In this document: positions 53,243 through 62,381 of the stretch, one piece after another
Numbering within the stretch: position 1 is the stretch's first letter
Layout of the letters: every line of letters starts with the position of its first letter
From: Cytophagales bacterium
GTDB lineage: Bacteria; Bacteroidota; Bacteroidia; Cytophagales; Cyclobacteriaceae
DNA: 64,000 nt
Direction of reading: 5' to 3'
Assembly: GCA_020402945.1 (NCBI GenBank)
Contig: JADBYQ010000024.1
Location: forward strand, 1 to 64,000
Program-made: the position numbers and the translations under genes
Notes under the pieces: generated by a model
What the model was told of the DNA's origin: nothing
The model's database searches: none
The model's input: only the letters and a program-made list of their open reading frames with translations

Positions 53243-53254
53243 GCAAACGTTTGC
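53243..53254. promoter_or_regulatory. LacI-type operator palindrome GCAAACGTTTGC
   Basis: A perfect 12-base palindrome with the central CG and GCAAA half-sites typical of LacI/GalR-family operators. It lies 117 bases upstream of the SusC start, downstream of the previous operon's terminator and therefore in the promoter region of the second PUL. A weak -7-like TAACATTG (53189-53196, minus) would put it near position -60, more suited to activation than to blocking. No LacI-family gene is in the window. Confidence 0.55.
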
Positions 53255-53265
53255 AAAAACAAAGA

Positions 53266-53304
53266 TTTTTGAAAAAGGCTGTTACAAGATAGAAAACAGC
53301 CTTT
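53266..53304 (-). terminator. Intrinsic terminator after CRTAC1-D
   Basis: AAAGGCTGTT and AACAGCCTTT (53274-53283, 53295-53304) form a 10-bp stem with an 11-base loop, starting 15 bases after the CRTAC1-D stop. On the minus strand the stem runs into TTTTTC and a further T-rich stretch. It closes the upstream Sus operon. Confidence 0.75.
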
Positions 53305-53318
53305 ATGAACGCGTTCAC

Positions 53319-56300
53319 TCACTTTTTCGAGCTACCGGATGTTTGTGCATCAGTCTGTCTCACGACCCTTAAGCTGCTGTTGTTCCTTCCTATTAGAAAA
53401 TAGTCCCTTCCGCCTTTTCTCTTCAGTGTGCCAATGGTTCGAATATCACCGGTCAGCCAAAGGCCGTTAGTTGTCTGAGTCAGTTCTTCAAAATGTCCAA
53501 TGGGATTCCTACTTAGTAGCTTGCCATTTCCAGCATCTAGATTTCCAAACTGACTCCGGTACGCATAATTATTACCGGCAACGAGAAGATCAAGCTTGCC
53601 ATCATCAGTAAAGTCATCTGCAACAATACTATTGACACTGGAGATCTGAGCCGCCATCGGCAATGGCGAAAGTGTAAATCGCTCGTCCCCCAGATTTTCC
53701 AGATATGAGGAAGCCAGTGTACGTACGCTTAGCTGCCTGGGGTTGCCTGTCCCAAGCTTTGAAAAAATCTCTGCAGATGTTGCTCTACCATATGAAGCAT
53801 AATCACCAAATGTTTTTCGTAATGGATTGAGTTGATTTAGCAATTCATCGCGCGAAGCAATGGGATAACTTTCTGCTCCATTAAAACAGGAAATGATGGG
53901 ATCCATTTTTCCATCACCATTGAAGTCGCCTACAGCAAGATGGAGGGGATGTGCATCAGAGGCTTTCCAAGGCAGGGTCAATCCTTCATTACCTACTACA
54001 AAATCAATGTCACCGTCACTATCAATGTCAGCCGCAATCACCCGGTTCCAAAGGCCGCCAGATGTCGATAAAGTTTCATTATTTGACTCGATTAATTTGC
54101 CTTTCGCGTCATTGTAATAAATGCGAATCGGCATCCAGTGACCCACCACGATCAAATCCAGCCAGCCATCTTTATTAACATCTGCCCATAGCGCATCTCG
54201 CACCACTCCTAACTCTCGCAAATCCGGATTGACTTCTTTGGTGGCAACCACTAGCTTGAATTTTCCGGTCAATGGATCCGACTCATTTCGTAAGATGGCT
54301 CCAGCTGAAGGAAGAGGAAATTTACCCGGCAACGAACTTCCTCCCACGAATAAATCAAGGTCGCCATCGCGATCGTAATCTCCAGCAACTACGCAACTGC
54401 CACTTACATGGTCAACAGGCGTACTGCCCTCAATGGCTTTTTGAAAATCTCCGTTCCCATTGTTAATATAGAGTCTGTCTTCTTGTTCAGTGGTTCCATT
54501 TTCAAATTCGTTTCCACCACTTACCACAAACAAATCTTGGTCACCATCGCCATCCACATCAAAAAAAGTGGCTCCCACGTCTTCTGTTGCAGCATCCATC
54601 TGCCAGGGCCGATGAGTCGCTTTGTCGAATCTTCCCTTGTTATTGCTGAGGAACAATTCTCCCGACTGACCTGCGGCACCACCAATGTAAAAATCATCAT
54701 CTCCATCACCATTAACGTCAGCAACTGCAAGGGGAGGACCAATCATCGACAATCGATAGGGCAACAACGGCTCTCGATCAAAGTCAACAAATGAATTTTC
54801 CTGATGAACAAAGTCAACGTTAAGTTCCTTGGTCACATCTTCAAAATAGGGCTTTGCCACAGCTGCCGATTTTGATAAATCAACAATCGAGCGACCATAG
54901 TCAATTTCCAGTAGTTGATTGGAGGTTTGCTTTTCCACCACGGAAATTTTCCCATCTGGCCAAGTGACCCTTATCTGGTCAATCTTTTTTTGATCGCCTA
55001 CACCAAACAACAGCAAAGCATCCACTGCAGATTGATAGCCACGCGTGAGCATTAACTCCTGCACCTGCGTCCTGTCTCCCGTTTGTACCTCAACGCGCGC
55101 ACCAACCCCAATCCTATTGTTCTCCGAGCCCTTCAGTTTAATTTTTAAAAAATTTTTGTTCAATTGATCGCTTGCATGATTTTCCCAAATAGTCGCGTGC
55201 TCGTTTGTGTTATTCGTAATCAGTTCCACATCTCCATCATTATCCAGATCGGCATAGGTAGCACCGAAAGACAAGTTTGGCTGATAGATCCCCCACTCTT
55301 TGGAACGATCAGTGAACGTCAGATCTCCATTGTTTTGAAACAAGTAATCGCTGGTTTTGGTAGAGGACATCTGGCTAATAAGTTTATACAATTCCAACTC
55401 TTTACCTTCCTTTTGCGCTTTCTGTTTTTCATCCTCCACCGTATATTTCAAAAAATCCATACTAGTAAAATCGCGCAGGTATCCATTGGTAACAAACAAG
55501 TCTTTATACCCGTCATTATCCACATCCACCCAAAGCGGAGCCCAACTCCAATCAGTGGAAGATACATTCGCCAACTGACCAATTTCAGAAAATAGTGGGA
55601 ACCCATCAGGTCCAACTCCATTATTAAGTTGGAGTGTATTTCTCATTTGTTGATGATGGAATCCGCTGTCCAACATCAACTGATACCGTTGATAATCATC
55701 TGGCCCTCGTAGTAACTTCTGCCGGAAGTTATCTTCTGGCCACATGTCTACCTCAATCAAATCAAGTTTCCCATCATTATTAAAGTCAGCTAAATCCGTT
55801 CCCATTCCATTTCTGGACAAATGACCGAATGACTTTTTAGTCGCATCCGTAAACGTACCATCTCGGTTGTTGAGATAGAAATAATCTTGCTCTTCATAGT
55901 CGTTGGTAACATAAATATCTGGCCACCCATTACTATCTACGTCTCCTATTGAAACACCCAAACTGAAATTGAGCCCTCCACCATGTATGCCGGCTTCCTT
56001 ACTTACTTCAGTGAAAAACCGCTTCTGTGAACTTTGTTTTGTAGAATCAACTACAAGATCATTGCGATACAATCTGTTTCCAAAATTGGGGTGTCGCTCG
56101 TTTCGTAGTTTATTGGTGTTGATAAATGGAGAATAAAAATGAACCCCGTGATTGATTAAAAACATATCCAGATCCCCATCGCGATCATAATCAAAAAAAG
56201 CAGCTTGTGTAGAAAAAGTACCTGGCGCATCCAACCCATACGAAGCAGCTTGCTCCTCGAAAACAGGAATGGATCCGGTAGATGAACCTCCATTAACATA

Positions 56301-56753
56301 CAGTTCGTTGGAAAGGATGTTTTTTGAATCCGGGCCTGAGTAGCAAACATAAATATCCAGCCAGCCATCGTTGTTAATATCGACAACGGTTACACCCGTT
56401 TTCCAAAGGTTTCTTCCGGCTACTTTCGCTTCTTTGGTTACGTCTTTGAACCGCAGGTTACCCTGATTGAGATAGAGGCGATTGCTAACGGTATTACCCG
56501 TAAAATAAAGATCACAGAAACCATCGTTATTAAAATCTCCCGCAGCTACTCCCCCACCATTGTAGGTATACTCATAGGTAAGAATATTGATCTCTGGTGT
56601 TTCTACTATAGAATTTTCAAAATCAATTCCTGATGCAGCAGATTCTAATCGGGTAAACAACGAGGCATCTTTCTTGTCGCAACTCTGACAGAAAAACAAC
56701 AAAAGAGATCCTATTGCTGCACTATACCATGACGAAGCCCAACGCGGTTTCAA
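53319..56753 (-). CDS. CRTAC1-type VCBS/ASPIC-UnbV lipoprotein (paralogue D)
   Basis: About 1144 residues of the same family as paralogues A-C, with TGNTVSNRLYLN, YNGGGVAAGDFNNDGF, two propellers rich in DVNGDGDDDF-type loops and ASPIC/UnbV at ~580-650 (IGVGARVEVQTGDRTQVQELMLTRGYQSA). No in-frame ATG precedes the signal peptide. The frame is open back to a TTG at 56861, but the TTG at 56753 yields MKPRWASSWYSAAIGSLLLFFCQSC, a normal lipoprotein signal, so I place the start there. It is downstream of the T9SS amylase in the Sus operon, which makes it an accessory of the starch system by position. A terminator follows. Confidence 0.83.
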   Translation of the reverse strand: MKPRWASSWYSAAIGSLLLFFCQSCDKKDASLFTRLESAASGIDFENSIVETPEINILTYEYTYNGGGVAAGDFNNDGFCDLYFTGNTVSNRLYLNQGNLRFKDVTKEAKVAGRNLWKTGVTVVDINNDGWLDIYVCYSGPDSKNILSNELYVNGGSSTGSIPVFEEQAASYGLDAPGTFSTQAAFFDYDRDGDLDMFLINHGVHFYSPFINTNKLRNERHPNFGNRLYRNDLVVDSTKQSSQKRFFTEVSKEAGIHGGGLNFSLGVSIGDVDSNGWPDIYVTNDYEEQDYFYLNNRDGTFTDATKKSFGHLSRNGMGTDLADFNNDGKLDLIEVDMWPEDNFRQKLLRGPDDYQRYQLMLDSGFHHQQMRNTLQLNNGVGPDGFPLFSEIGQLANVSSTDWSWAPLWVDVDNDGYKDLFVTNGYLRDFTSMDFLKYTVEDEKQKAQKEGKELELYKLISQMSSTKTSDYLFQNNGDLTFTDRSKEWGIYQPNLSFGATYADLDNDGDVELITNNTNEHATIWENHASDQLNKNFLKIKLKGSENNRIGVGARVEVQTGDRTQVQELMLTRGYQSAVDALLLFGVGDQKKIDQIRVTWPDGKISVVEKQTSNQLLEIDYGRSIVDLSKSAAVAKPYFEDVTKELNVDFVHQENSFVDFDREPLLPYRLSMIGPPLAVADVNGDGDDDFYIGGAAGQSGELFLSNNKGRFDKATHRPWQMDAATEDVGATFFDVDGDGDQDLFVVSGGNEFENGTTEQEDRLYINNGNGDFQKAIEGSTPVDHVSGSCVVAGDYDRDGDLDLFVGGSSLPGKFPLPSAGAILRNESDPLTGKFKLVVATKEVNPDLRELGVVRDALWADVNKDGWLDLIVVGHWMPIRIYYNDAKGKLIESNNETLSTSGGLWNRVIAADIDSDGDIDFVVGNEGLTLPWKASDAHPLHLAVGDFNGDGKMDPIISCFNGAESYPIASRDELLNQLNPLRKTFGDYASYGRATSAEIFSKLGTGNPRQLSVRTLASSYLENLGDERFTLSPLPMAAQISSVNSIVADDFTDDGKLDLLVAGNNYAYRSQFGNLDAGNGKLLSRNPIGHFEELTQTTNGLWLTGDIRTIGTLKRKGGRDYFLIGRNNSSLRVVRQTDAQTSGSSKK

Positions 56754-56879
56754 AAAGTCAAAACGAGCTAACAAATTTAGTAGCACAGAAAAGATGCGAT
56801 TACACAAAAGTAATAAAAGTCGTGTCAGCGCAAGGAACTCGATCAATGGCCTCTCAAACAAACTTCAACCCCTACTCAA

Positions 56880-59735
56880 CTATTTTTTGATTACTCGCTT
56901 TCGCACTAGACCTCCCTCTGTTCTAATTTCCGCGATGTACAATCCGGTAGCGATTGAGGCAACATCCCAACTTGTGTTGTCAATTCGAGTCAACGGCAGC
57001 TTATTCCCCTGCGTTGAAACAAGACTAACTGAAATGATTTGTTCTGGCGCCTCGATTTTGAGTATGTTATTTGTTGGGTTCGGGAAAAGTTGAATAGCCA
57101 ATTCGTCATTTTCTTCAGTTCCGGTAACTACTTGCGCTCCTCCAATATTGACATCCGTATACAACTTGTATTGACCCGGCTGCAATTCAATCGTAAAAGA
57201 AGTACTGCCAACAGTAATTGTCTGGCCTCCTCCATAATAGTCATACCATGTGCCTGTGTGAGAAAACGTAACCTGTGGCGATTGTACTGTAACATCAAAA
57301 TTGGCCACTGCTACTACATTCATAGTCGCAGTTGTAGTTGGGGCGGAATTGAACGGTTTGTTTTTGATTGAGACTTGCTTTACAAAACCACTGCCTGAAC
57401 CAACGGTTGCATCACCATTGGTGAATACCGTATGCGTCTTTCGTAACTTGATCAGGTCAGCTGTCACATCATACAAACTCTTTCGGGCAGGGTCTAATCG
57501 GTACTCCCACTTTACAGGCTTTGGGGAAACGCGGCAGTTTGAATTGACCGACAAATCTTGGCAGGTGTTGATGCTAAACTCATATCCTAGCTCTCCAAAC
57601 TGCCATAGCATTTTAGGTCCGGGAATTGAATAAAAAATCAAACTTGCTGCTTTTATCCGATCCAGCGCAGTGCCAAGAGTTTTGATATTGTAGCTTCCAT
57701 TTGAACGTCCTGACTGAAGGTTACCATACATCAACCGTTCTTCGTCATGGCTTTCCATGTAGCCGATATTGTGTGCCACTGTCCAACCACGATTGGCAAA
57801 ATATATTCCACTGATATCTGTATTAGAGGACTCACCTTTTGTGCTTTGACCAAAAGCACCATGAAAGCCAGACCAAAGCATCATACCCTTACCTTCGCTC
57901 GCTTTGTATTCGGCTAATTCCTTTTCCTCCGAATTATCTGCAAAATGTTCTAACATCACGTAAGCGTTTGGAGTGTGTGACCATATCTTATCGGACATGC
58001 GTTTGAGAAGGGCAATGCGTGACGCATCATACGCACCCCATGCTCCTACATTACTTGGGTTATTTGTTTGCGTAAATCCTTTTGACAAATCATACCGATA
58101 CCCATCAATCTTATACTCATTCAACCAATAGTGGTTGACCGTATCTAGGTACTTTTTAGTATAGCTACTCTCATGGTTCATATCAAAAAAGACATTGAAA
58201 GGATGCCGCGCATCAGTATTAAACCATTTATTATTTGCCGTTGGCTTGAACGCAGTGAAGTCAAAATCCATCATCACATAGGGGTTAGGTACGTCATGGT
58301 GGTTCATTACCATATCTAAAATGACTGCAATGCCATTTTGATGACACTTGTCAATAAATTCTTTCAGTTTGCTTTTAGTACCGTAATATTTATCGGGCGC
58401 AAACATGAACGTAGGATTATATCCCCAACTTTCATTGCCATTGAACTCGGTAAAGGGCATTAGCTCGATGGCATTCACACCCAAGCGCTTAAAGTAGGCT
58501 AGCGTATCAATCAGGTTCTGGTAGTTTCGCCCATTCGATCCAAAAAAATCACGAACCAATAATTCATAAATCACTAACTTCTCTTTTGCGGGCTTTTGAA
58601 AATTCGCGACTTGCCAAACGTAGGGTGTTTGGCCTGTTTGCAGCACTGCTAATCTGTTAAAATACCATTTATCAGAAACTGCCTTCGAAGGGAAAGTCTT
58701 TAGTGATGGATAAGTAGCTGCTGGAATAAACGAGTCATCCGGATCTAACACCTTATCAGTATAGGGATCTGCAATTCGAAGACTTTCGTCTACCAAGTAT
58801 TGAAAGGCATATTCAACGCCTGACGTCAACCCAGTAATCTCTAACCAAAACCGCTCGCCATCTTTTTTCATTAAGTAGTTTGCGTTGATATCCCAATTGG
58901 TAAAGTCACCAATCACGTACACTGAACTTTTCCCTGGCGCCCACAAGCACAAGGTAGCTTTCGTGGGATCTGCCGAATAATTGATACCATCTTTTAGTCC
59001 TGACGGACGAGGTTGAGTGACAGTAGTTGATCGAATGGTGTAACTAAATCCAATTGTTTTGGATTGCGCTCCTGCGACTGCCTCGCAAGTAACTTGTGTG
59101 GTTCCGGAGGTCTCCGTAACTGTATGAGTATAGCTGAGTGTGGTAGCACCTGCCTGTGACGATACCGTTGATCCATTGACCTTGATGGTAAGGGTTGCAC
59201 TTTCAGATGCATTCACCGTAATAGGAATTTGATCGTCCTTATTTTTGAAAAAAGAAGATTCCGTTGGCGATGCAAATGAGGCGTTGAAACCGGTCGAAAA
59301 ATCAATAAATTTATCTACACCACTCTTTCTCGAAAAATCAATATTTTTTGCGAGCACGCCTATTCTAGGAATTTCCGAAGCGGGTTTACCAAAGAAAAGA
59401 GTTGGCGTGATCGTTATCTCATATTTGTTGTTATTGCCCGCTACCCTATTCATTTTCGCGGGCGCAGCTGCTGCGGTTGCAGGGTTTACATTGGTGGGTG
59501 CATCAAAAGTCGGAATCCCTGTGCGGGGCGGTATCCAAGTCCATAAATAGACTGGATTTGTGTTATTGTCCCATGCAAAATTCTCTAAACCATTTGTTGT
59601 TCCTGCAACATCTATGGTGATCGTTACTGGTTGATTGGGCACCGGAAAGGCTGGTACCGTTGTAACTACTTGGGCATTACCACCTAGGGAAAAAAGCAAC
59701 CCACCGACTACAAACAATACAATCCTTCTCAACAT
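56880..59735 (-). CDS. GH13 alpha-amylase with CBM48-like domain and T9SS sorting tail
   Basis: A 951-residue secreted amylase. The signal is LFVVGGLLFSLGGNAQ. Two beta-sandwich modules occupy ~22-240, then a CBM48/E-set domain (ATLCLWAPGKSSVYVIGDFTNWD) at ~255-345. The GH13 barrel is at ~385-760 with DMVMNHHD (I), DGYRYDLSKGF (II, nucleophile Asp), MLEHFADN (III, acid/base Glu) and YMESHDEERL (IV). A C-terminal type IX secretion sorting domain ends the chain (LFPNPTNNILKIEAP ... GLYIAEIRTEGGLVRKRVIKK). It should be on the cell surface or released, giving the first cut of starch, as SusG does in Bacteroides, but using T9SS instead of a lipid anchor. Confidence 0.94.
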   Translation of the reverse strand: MLRRIVLFVVGGLLFSLGGNAQVVTTVPAFPVPNQPVTITIDVAGTTNGLENFAWDNNTNPVYLWTWIPPRTGIPTFDAPTNVNPATAAAAPAKMNRVAGNNNKYEITITPTLFFGKPASEIPRIGVLAKNIDFSRKSGVDKFIDFSTGFNASFASPTESSFFKNKDDQIPITVNASESATLTIKVNGSTVSSQAGATTLSYTHTVTETSGTTQVTCEAVAGAQSKTIGFSYTIRSTTVTQPRPSGLKDGINYSADPTKATLCLWAPGKSSVYVIGDFTNWDINANYLMKKDGERFWLEITGLTSGVEYAFQYLVDESLRIADPYTDKVLDPDDSFIPAATYPSLKTFPSKAVSDKWYFNRLAVLQTGQTPYVWQVANFQKPAKEKLVIYELLVRDFFGSNGRNYQNLIDTLAYFKRLGVNAIELMPFTEFNGNESWGYNPTFMFAPDKYYGTKSKLKEFIDKCHQNGIAVILDMVMNHHDVPNPYVMMDFDFTAFKPTANNKWFNTDARHPFNVFFDMNHESSYTKKYLDTVNHYWLNEYKIDGYRYDLSKGFTQTNNPSNVGAWGAYDASRIALLKRMSDKIWSHTPNAYVMLEHFADNSEEKELAEYKASEGKGMMLWSGFHGAFGQSTKGESSNTDISGIYFANRGWTVAHNIGYMESHDEERLMYGNLQSGRSNGSYNIKTLGTALDRIKAASLIFYSIPGPKMLWQFGELGYEFSINTCQDLSVNSNCRVSPKPVKWEYRLDPARKSLYDVTADLIKLRKTHTVFTNGDATVGSGSGFVKQVSIKNKPFNSAPTTTATMNVVAVANFDVTVQSPQVTFSHTGTWYDYYGGGQTITVGSTSFTIELQPGQYKLYTDVNIGGAQVVTGTEENDELAIQLFPNPTNNILKIEAPEQIISVSLVSTQGNKLPLTRIDNTSWDVASIATGLYIAEIRTEGGLVRKRVIKK

Positions 59736-59760
59736 AACATAAAACTTTAGGTACGTAAAA

Positions 59761-59786
59761 TAAAAATCAGAGGCCTTGCGGCCCCT
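59761..59786 (-). terminator. Attenuator-like hairpin with GCAA tetraloop between SusF and GH13
   Basis: The minus strand forms AGGGGCC-GCAA-GGCCTCT: a 7-bp GC-rich stem with one G-U pair and a GNRA-type loop, followed by GATTTTTATTTTA. It sits in the 72-base gap after the SusF-like gene. It resembles an intrinsic terminator that would lower amylase transcription relative to the Sus binding proteins, or a 3' stabiliser of the upstream message. Confidence 0.6.
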
Positions 59787-59807
59787 AATGAAAACTTAAA
59801 CAACTAT

Positions 59808-61508
59808 CTATTTTGTGAAACTAAACTCCCTGGTAGCGGAATTGTAGGTAATTTGATACGTACCTGCCGAAGCTATTTTTATGTTGTTGTTATTTTCTGT
59901 GTTAGCTATTCCAATTGGAAACACAGTTGCATTCCCCCAACTGAGCCCCCAATCTGTATTTGCTCTAAACTTAGCTTCCTTAGCTGTCAATACAACCTTT
60001 CCTGACCATTTAAACGGGTTTGAAGGATTTTGAATTAGAAAGGTATCAGTGCTCCATCCACCAGGTGTTGCATCTCCTATAATTCCAAGCTTGGTGTATG
60101 AGGTTGAATTGCTGGTATTTCCAAAGAAATATTCACCTGTGGCAATGTTAATCCATGCAAAGTAAGAACCAGCAGTGTTAATTTTGATGTTTCCACCTCC
60201 GCCTTTACCCCAAGCAGATGGGTAGTTGGCCGGATCATTATCACCAGCAGGTCCTCCCCAGTTGATATTCCAGTCTCCGGTGTGTCTGAACTTTACTGAA
60301 CCAACTGTCAAACTCACTGTTCCAGTATAGACATTTGGATTAGTTGGGCTCTGGGTAAGATTAGTATCTACTCCCCATCCACCAATTCCATCGCCAGTCA
60401 GGCTTAGCCCATTAGGAATTGATGGAACTGTCAATGGAGTAAAGCTATACACCCCAGTCGCCACATTTAACTTGGCTCTATAAAAGCCACTATTGGCAAT
60501 TGGAATATTGGCTCCGCCTTTTCCACCGACTCCCCACTTAGTGCCCCACAAATCATCTTCTCTGAACAACACTTCTTTTCCTCCAATTAAATAGACAACA
60601 ACCTCCCACTCAGATGGCTTGCTGGCGTCTGGGCGATACAAATCAGTATCGGTTCCCCAACTTCCGGGTGTTGCATCACCAATGATTCCAACTGAGTTAA
60701 TGGCAATGTAAGGAGTAATGGCAACAGTTGAAGTAGACGAGTATGAAATTGCTCCCAGTTCGTTAGTCGCTTTCATTCTGAATTGAACATTGCCAGCCAC
60801 AGATGGCGCCACATCATAGCCAAGTGCAATAGAATTCAACTCAAGATGAGTAAACGCTCTGGTGAAGCCAGTAACAGCAACCACCGTTGGTGTGGCGAAC
60901 GAAGTTCCGTTTTTGGCATGCTGTAATTCATATGTAATTACGCCTGTAAAACCACTAAACGCTTTGTTCCAAGAAAAGGTAACGCCTGTAGCGGAAGGAG
61001 TTGCAGGATTGGTTGTGATAGTAGCAGGCGAGGCGGCTAGACCAAAACCTGAGAACGCTGTTACGCTTACTGGTATAACAGCTGATTTCTTAGGCTCATT
61101 GTTGTTTGCCTGAGAGGCAACAACCATCATTTCCAAAGCTACTGGCTGCCCAATCACACCACCAAACTTCAGCGCCATTCCGTTTAACTCTTTGCCTGTT
61201 AAATCGCCTGATAGTGTGTTGGCGAACTCCTTGGCTGAGAAAGTCGTAAAATTGGCTCCTGCCTTGCCGACCATCACGGTGAACTTACTGTTCTTCAAAC
61301 CAACCGAAAACTTAGGGTCATTCCAGGTAACAGTAAGTGCCGCTTTGGTTGAGTCGGCTGCGGCCGCTGCGACCGTAGTGGCAGAAGCGGATGCACTAAA
61401 TGCTACTGTACTAGGCGCAAAACTGGGCGTTGGTTCAATTAACTTGACGCATCCCACGGCTACTGCCATCAAGGCAACAACCGCTATTAACTTAAATCCG
61501 ATCTTCAT
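59808..61508 (-). CDS. SusE/SusF-type lipoprotein with three tandem C-terminal modules
   Basis: A 566-residue surface lipoprotein (ALMAVAVGC, Cys20). A Ser/Ala/Thr-rich linker (~38-53) precedes a SusE-like Ig domain (to ~155) and an FnIII-like domain (158-268). Three related beta modules follow at ~274-358, 369-463 and 474-566. Each begins with a (I/L)xGD..PGGW.TDT motif and contains conserved Trp in a WG(T/I)xWG-type segment, the aromatic platform expected of SusE/F starch-binding domains. By position it is SusF of the starch operon, 17 bases after SusE. Binding of alpha-glucan is inferred from family. Confidence 0.88.
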   Translation of the reverse strand: MKIGFKLIAVVALMAVAVGCVKLIEPTPSFAPSTVAFSASASATTVAAAAADSTKAALTVTWNDPKFSVGLKNSKFTVMVGKAGANFTTFSAKEFANTLSGDLTGKELNGMALKFGGVIGQPVALEMMVVASQANNNEPKKSAVIPVSVTAFSGFGLAASPATITTNPATPSATGVTFSWNKAFSGFTGVITYELQHAKNGTSFATPTVVAVTGFTRAFTHLELNSIALGYDVAPSVAGNVQFRMKATNELGAISYSSTSTVAITPYIAINSVGIIGDATPGSWGTDTDLYRPDASKPSEWEVVVYLIGGKEVLFREDDLWGTKWGVGGKGGANIPIANSGFYRAKLNVATGVYSFTPLTVPSIPNGLSLTGDGIGGWGVDTNLTQSPTNPNVYTGTVSLTVGSVKFRHTGDWNINWGGPAGDNDPANYPSAWGKGGGGNIKINTAGSYFAWINIATGEYFFGNTSNSTSYTKLGIIGDATPGGWSTDTFLIQNPSNPFKWSGKVVLTAKEAKFRANTDWGLSWGNATVFPIGIANTENNNNIKIASAGTYQITYNSATREFSFTK

Positions 61509-61525
61509 ACATCAAATGTTTTAGA

Positions 61526-62359
61526 TTATTCAAATGAATACCTTCCTGTTTTAAAATTAACTGTGATCTTATAAGCTCTCGAAGCCGCAGGTCCGATAAA
61601 GTTATTGCCTTCAGGCTTAAAAGAATCACCAGACGGGTTATTTTTTGCCCCTTCGCCTGTAAAACCAAATTTGTTAGCCCAGTTTCCGTAAACTGGAACC
61701 AACAAAAACTCCTTCCCGCCATTTATTTGTAGGCTATTAATCTGAAAAGTATATGAATTTATTTGAGTAAATTTTTGAGTTAAGACTGCGGTTTCACCAT
61801 CATCCATCCATCCATCCCCATTTGAAGTAGGCGCTGGTGCCGCTGGGCCAGTAATAAACAAGTTTGCGGGTACAGGAAATACCACATCCAAATAAGTAGT
61901 GATTTTAATCTTCACGACATTTGAATAAACAGGAACACTGTTATTCGATAGCGTTGCTTTGATTCTAAATTCAAAATCCTGAGGTACAAAATCCGCCAAT
62001 TCGAGCCCCGATAGTGTATTGTTTAGTTCCCTCACAGTAAATGACCTGGACACTGCATTTGTAAATCCGAGTCCAATCTGCTTAGCACTTCCAAAATCCT
62101 TTCCAGCTTGGTCTATTTGAAGCACATAACTTACGTTTTGTGTGTTTACTCCATTGGAGAATTCAAATGTTGGATTGGTCCATTGAAATTGCAAAGAACT
62201 AAAATTCTCTTGCGCCTTATTCAACACCAAATTAGCTGTGCTGGAGACCACCAATTCGGGTGGCGTGCTCTTCAAAAAAGTGACCTTTGTCTCCTCTTTA
62301 TCGCAGGAGAAAACCAAAAAGGCACTTACTAGAAAAAAGATATACTTTAGGTTTTTCAT
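61526..62359 (-). CDS. SusE-type starch-binding lipoprotein
   Basis: About 277 residues from the ATG giving MKNLKYIFFLVSAFLVFSC. The N-terminal SusE domain is visible as SSTANLVLNKAQENFSSLQFQWTNPTFEF ... YVLQIDQAGKDF and RELNNTLSGLEL. The C-terminal part contains one module (VFPVPANLFITGPAAPAP ... KEFLLVPVYGNWANKFGF) ending in an FKTGRYSFE strand, like the SusF modules. The longer frame opens inside the SusD gene; this start leaves a 22-base gap. It is the third gene of the starch operon. Confidence 0.85.
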   Translation of the reverse strand: MKNLKYIFFLVSAFLVFSCDKEETKVTFLKSTPPELVVSSTANLVLNKAQENFSSLQFQWTNPTFEFSNGVNTQNVSYVLQIDQAGKDFGSAKQIGLGFTNAVSRSFTVRELNNTLSGLELADFVPQDFEFRIKATLSNNSVPVYSNVVKIKITTYLDVVFPVPANLFITGPAAPAPTSNGDGWMDDGETAVLTQKFTQINSYTFQINSLQINGGKEFLLVPVYGNWANKFGFTGEGAKNNPSGDSFKPEGNNFIGPAASRAYKITVNFKTGRYSFE

Positions 62360-62381
62360 AGTATAATTAATTATTTGATTG

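Noticed and set aside
55164-55595. 143-codon plus-strand open frame opposite CRTAC1-D
   Set aside because: It is the reverse complement of the repeated Asp-rich calcium loops, which gives long stop-free antisense frames; not a gene.
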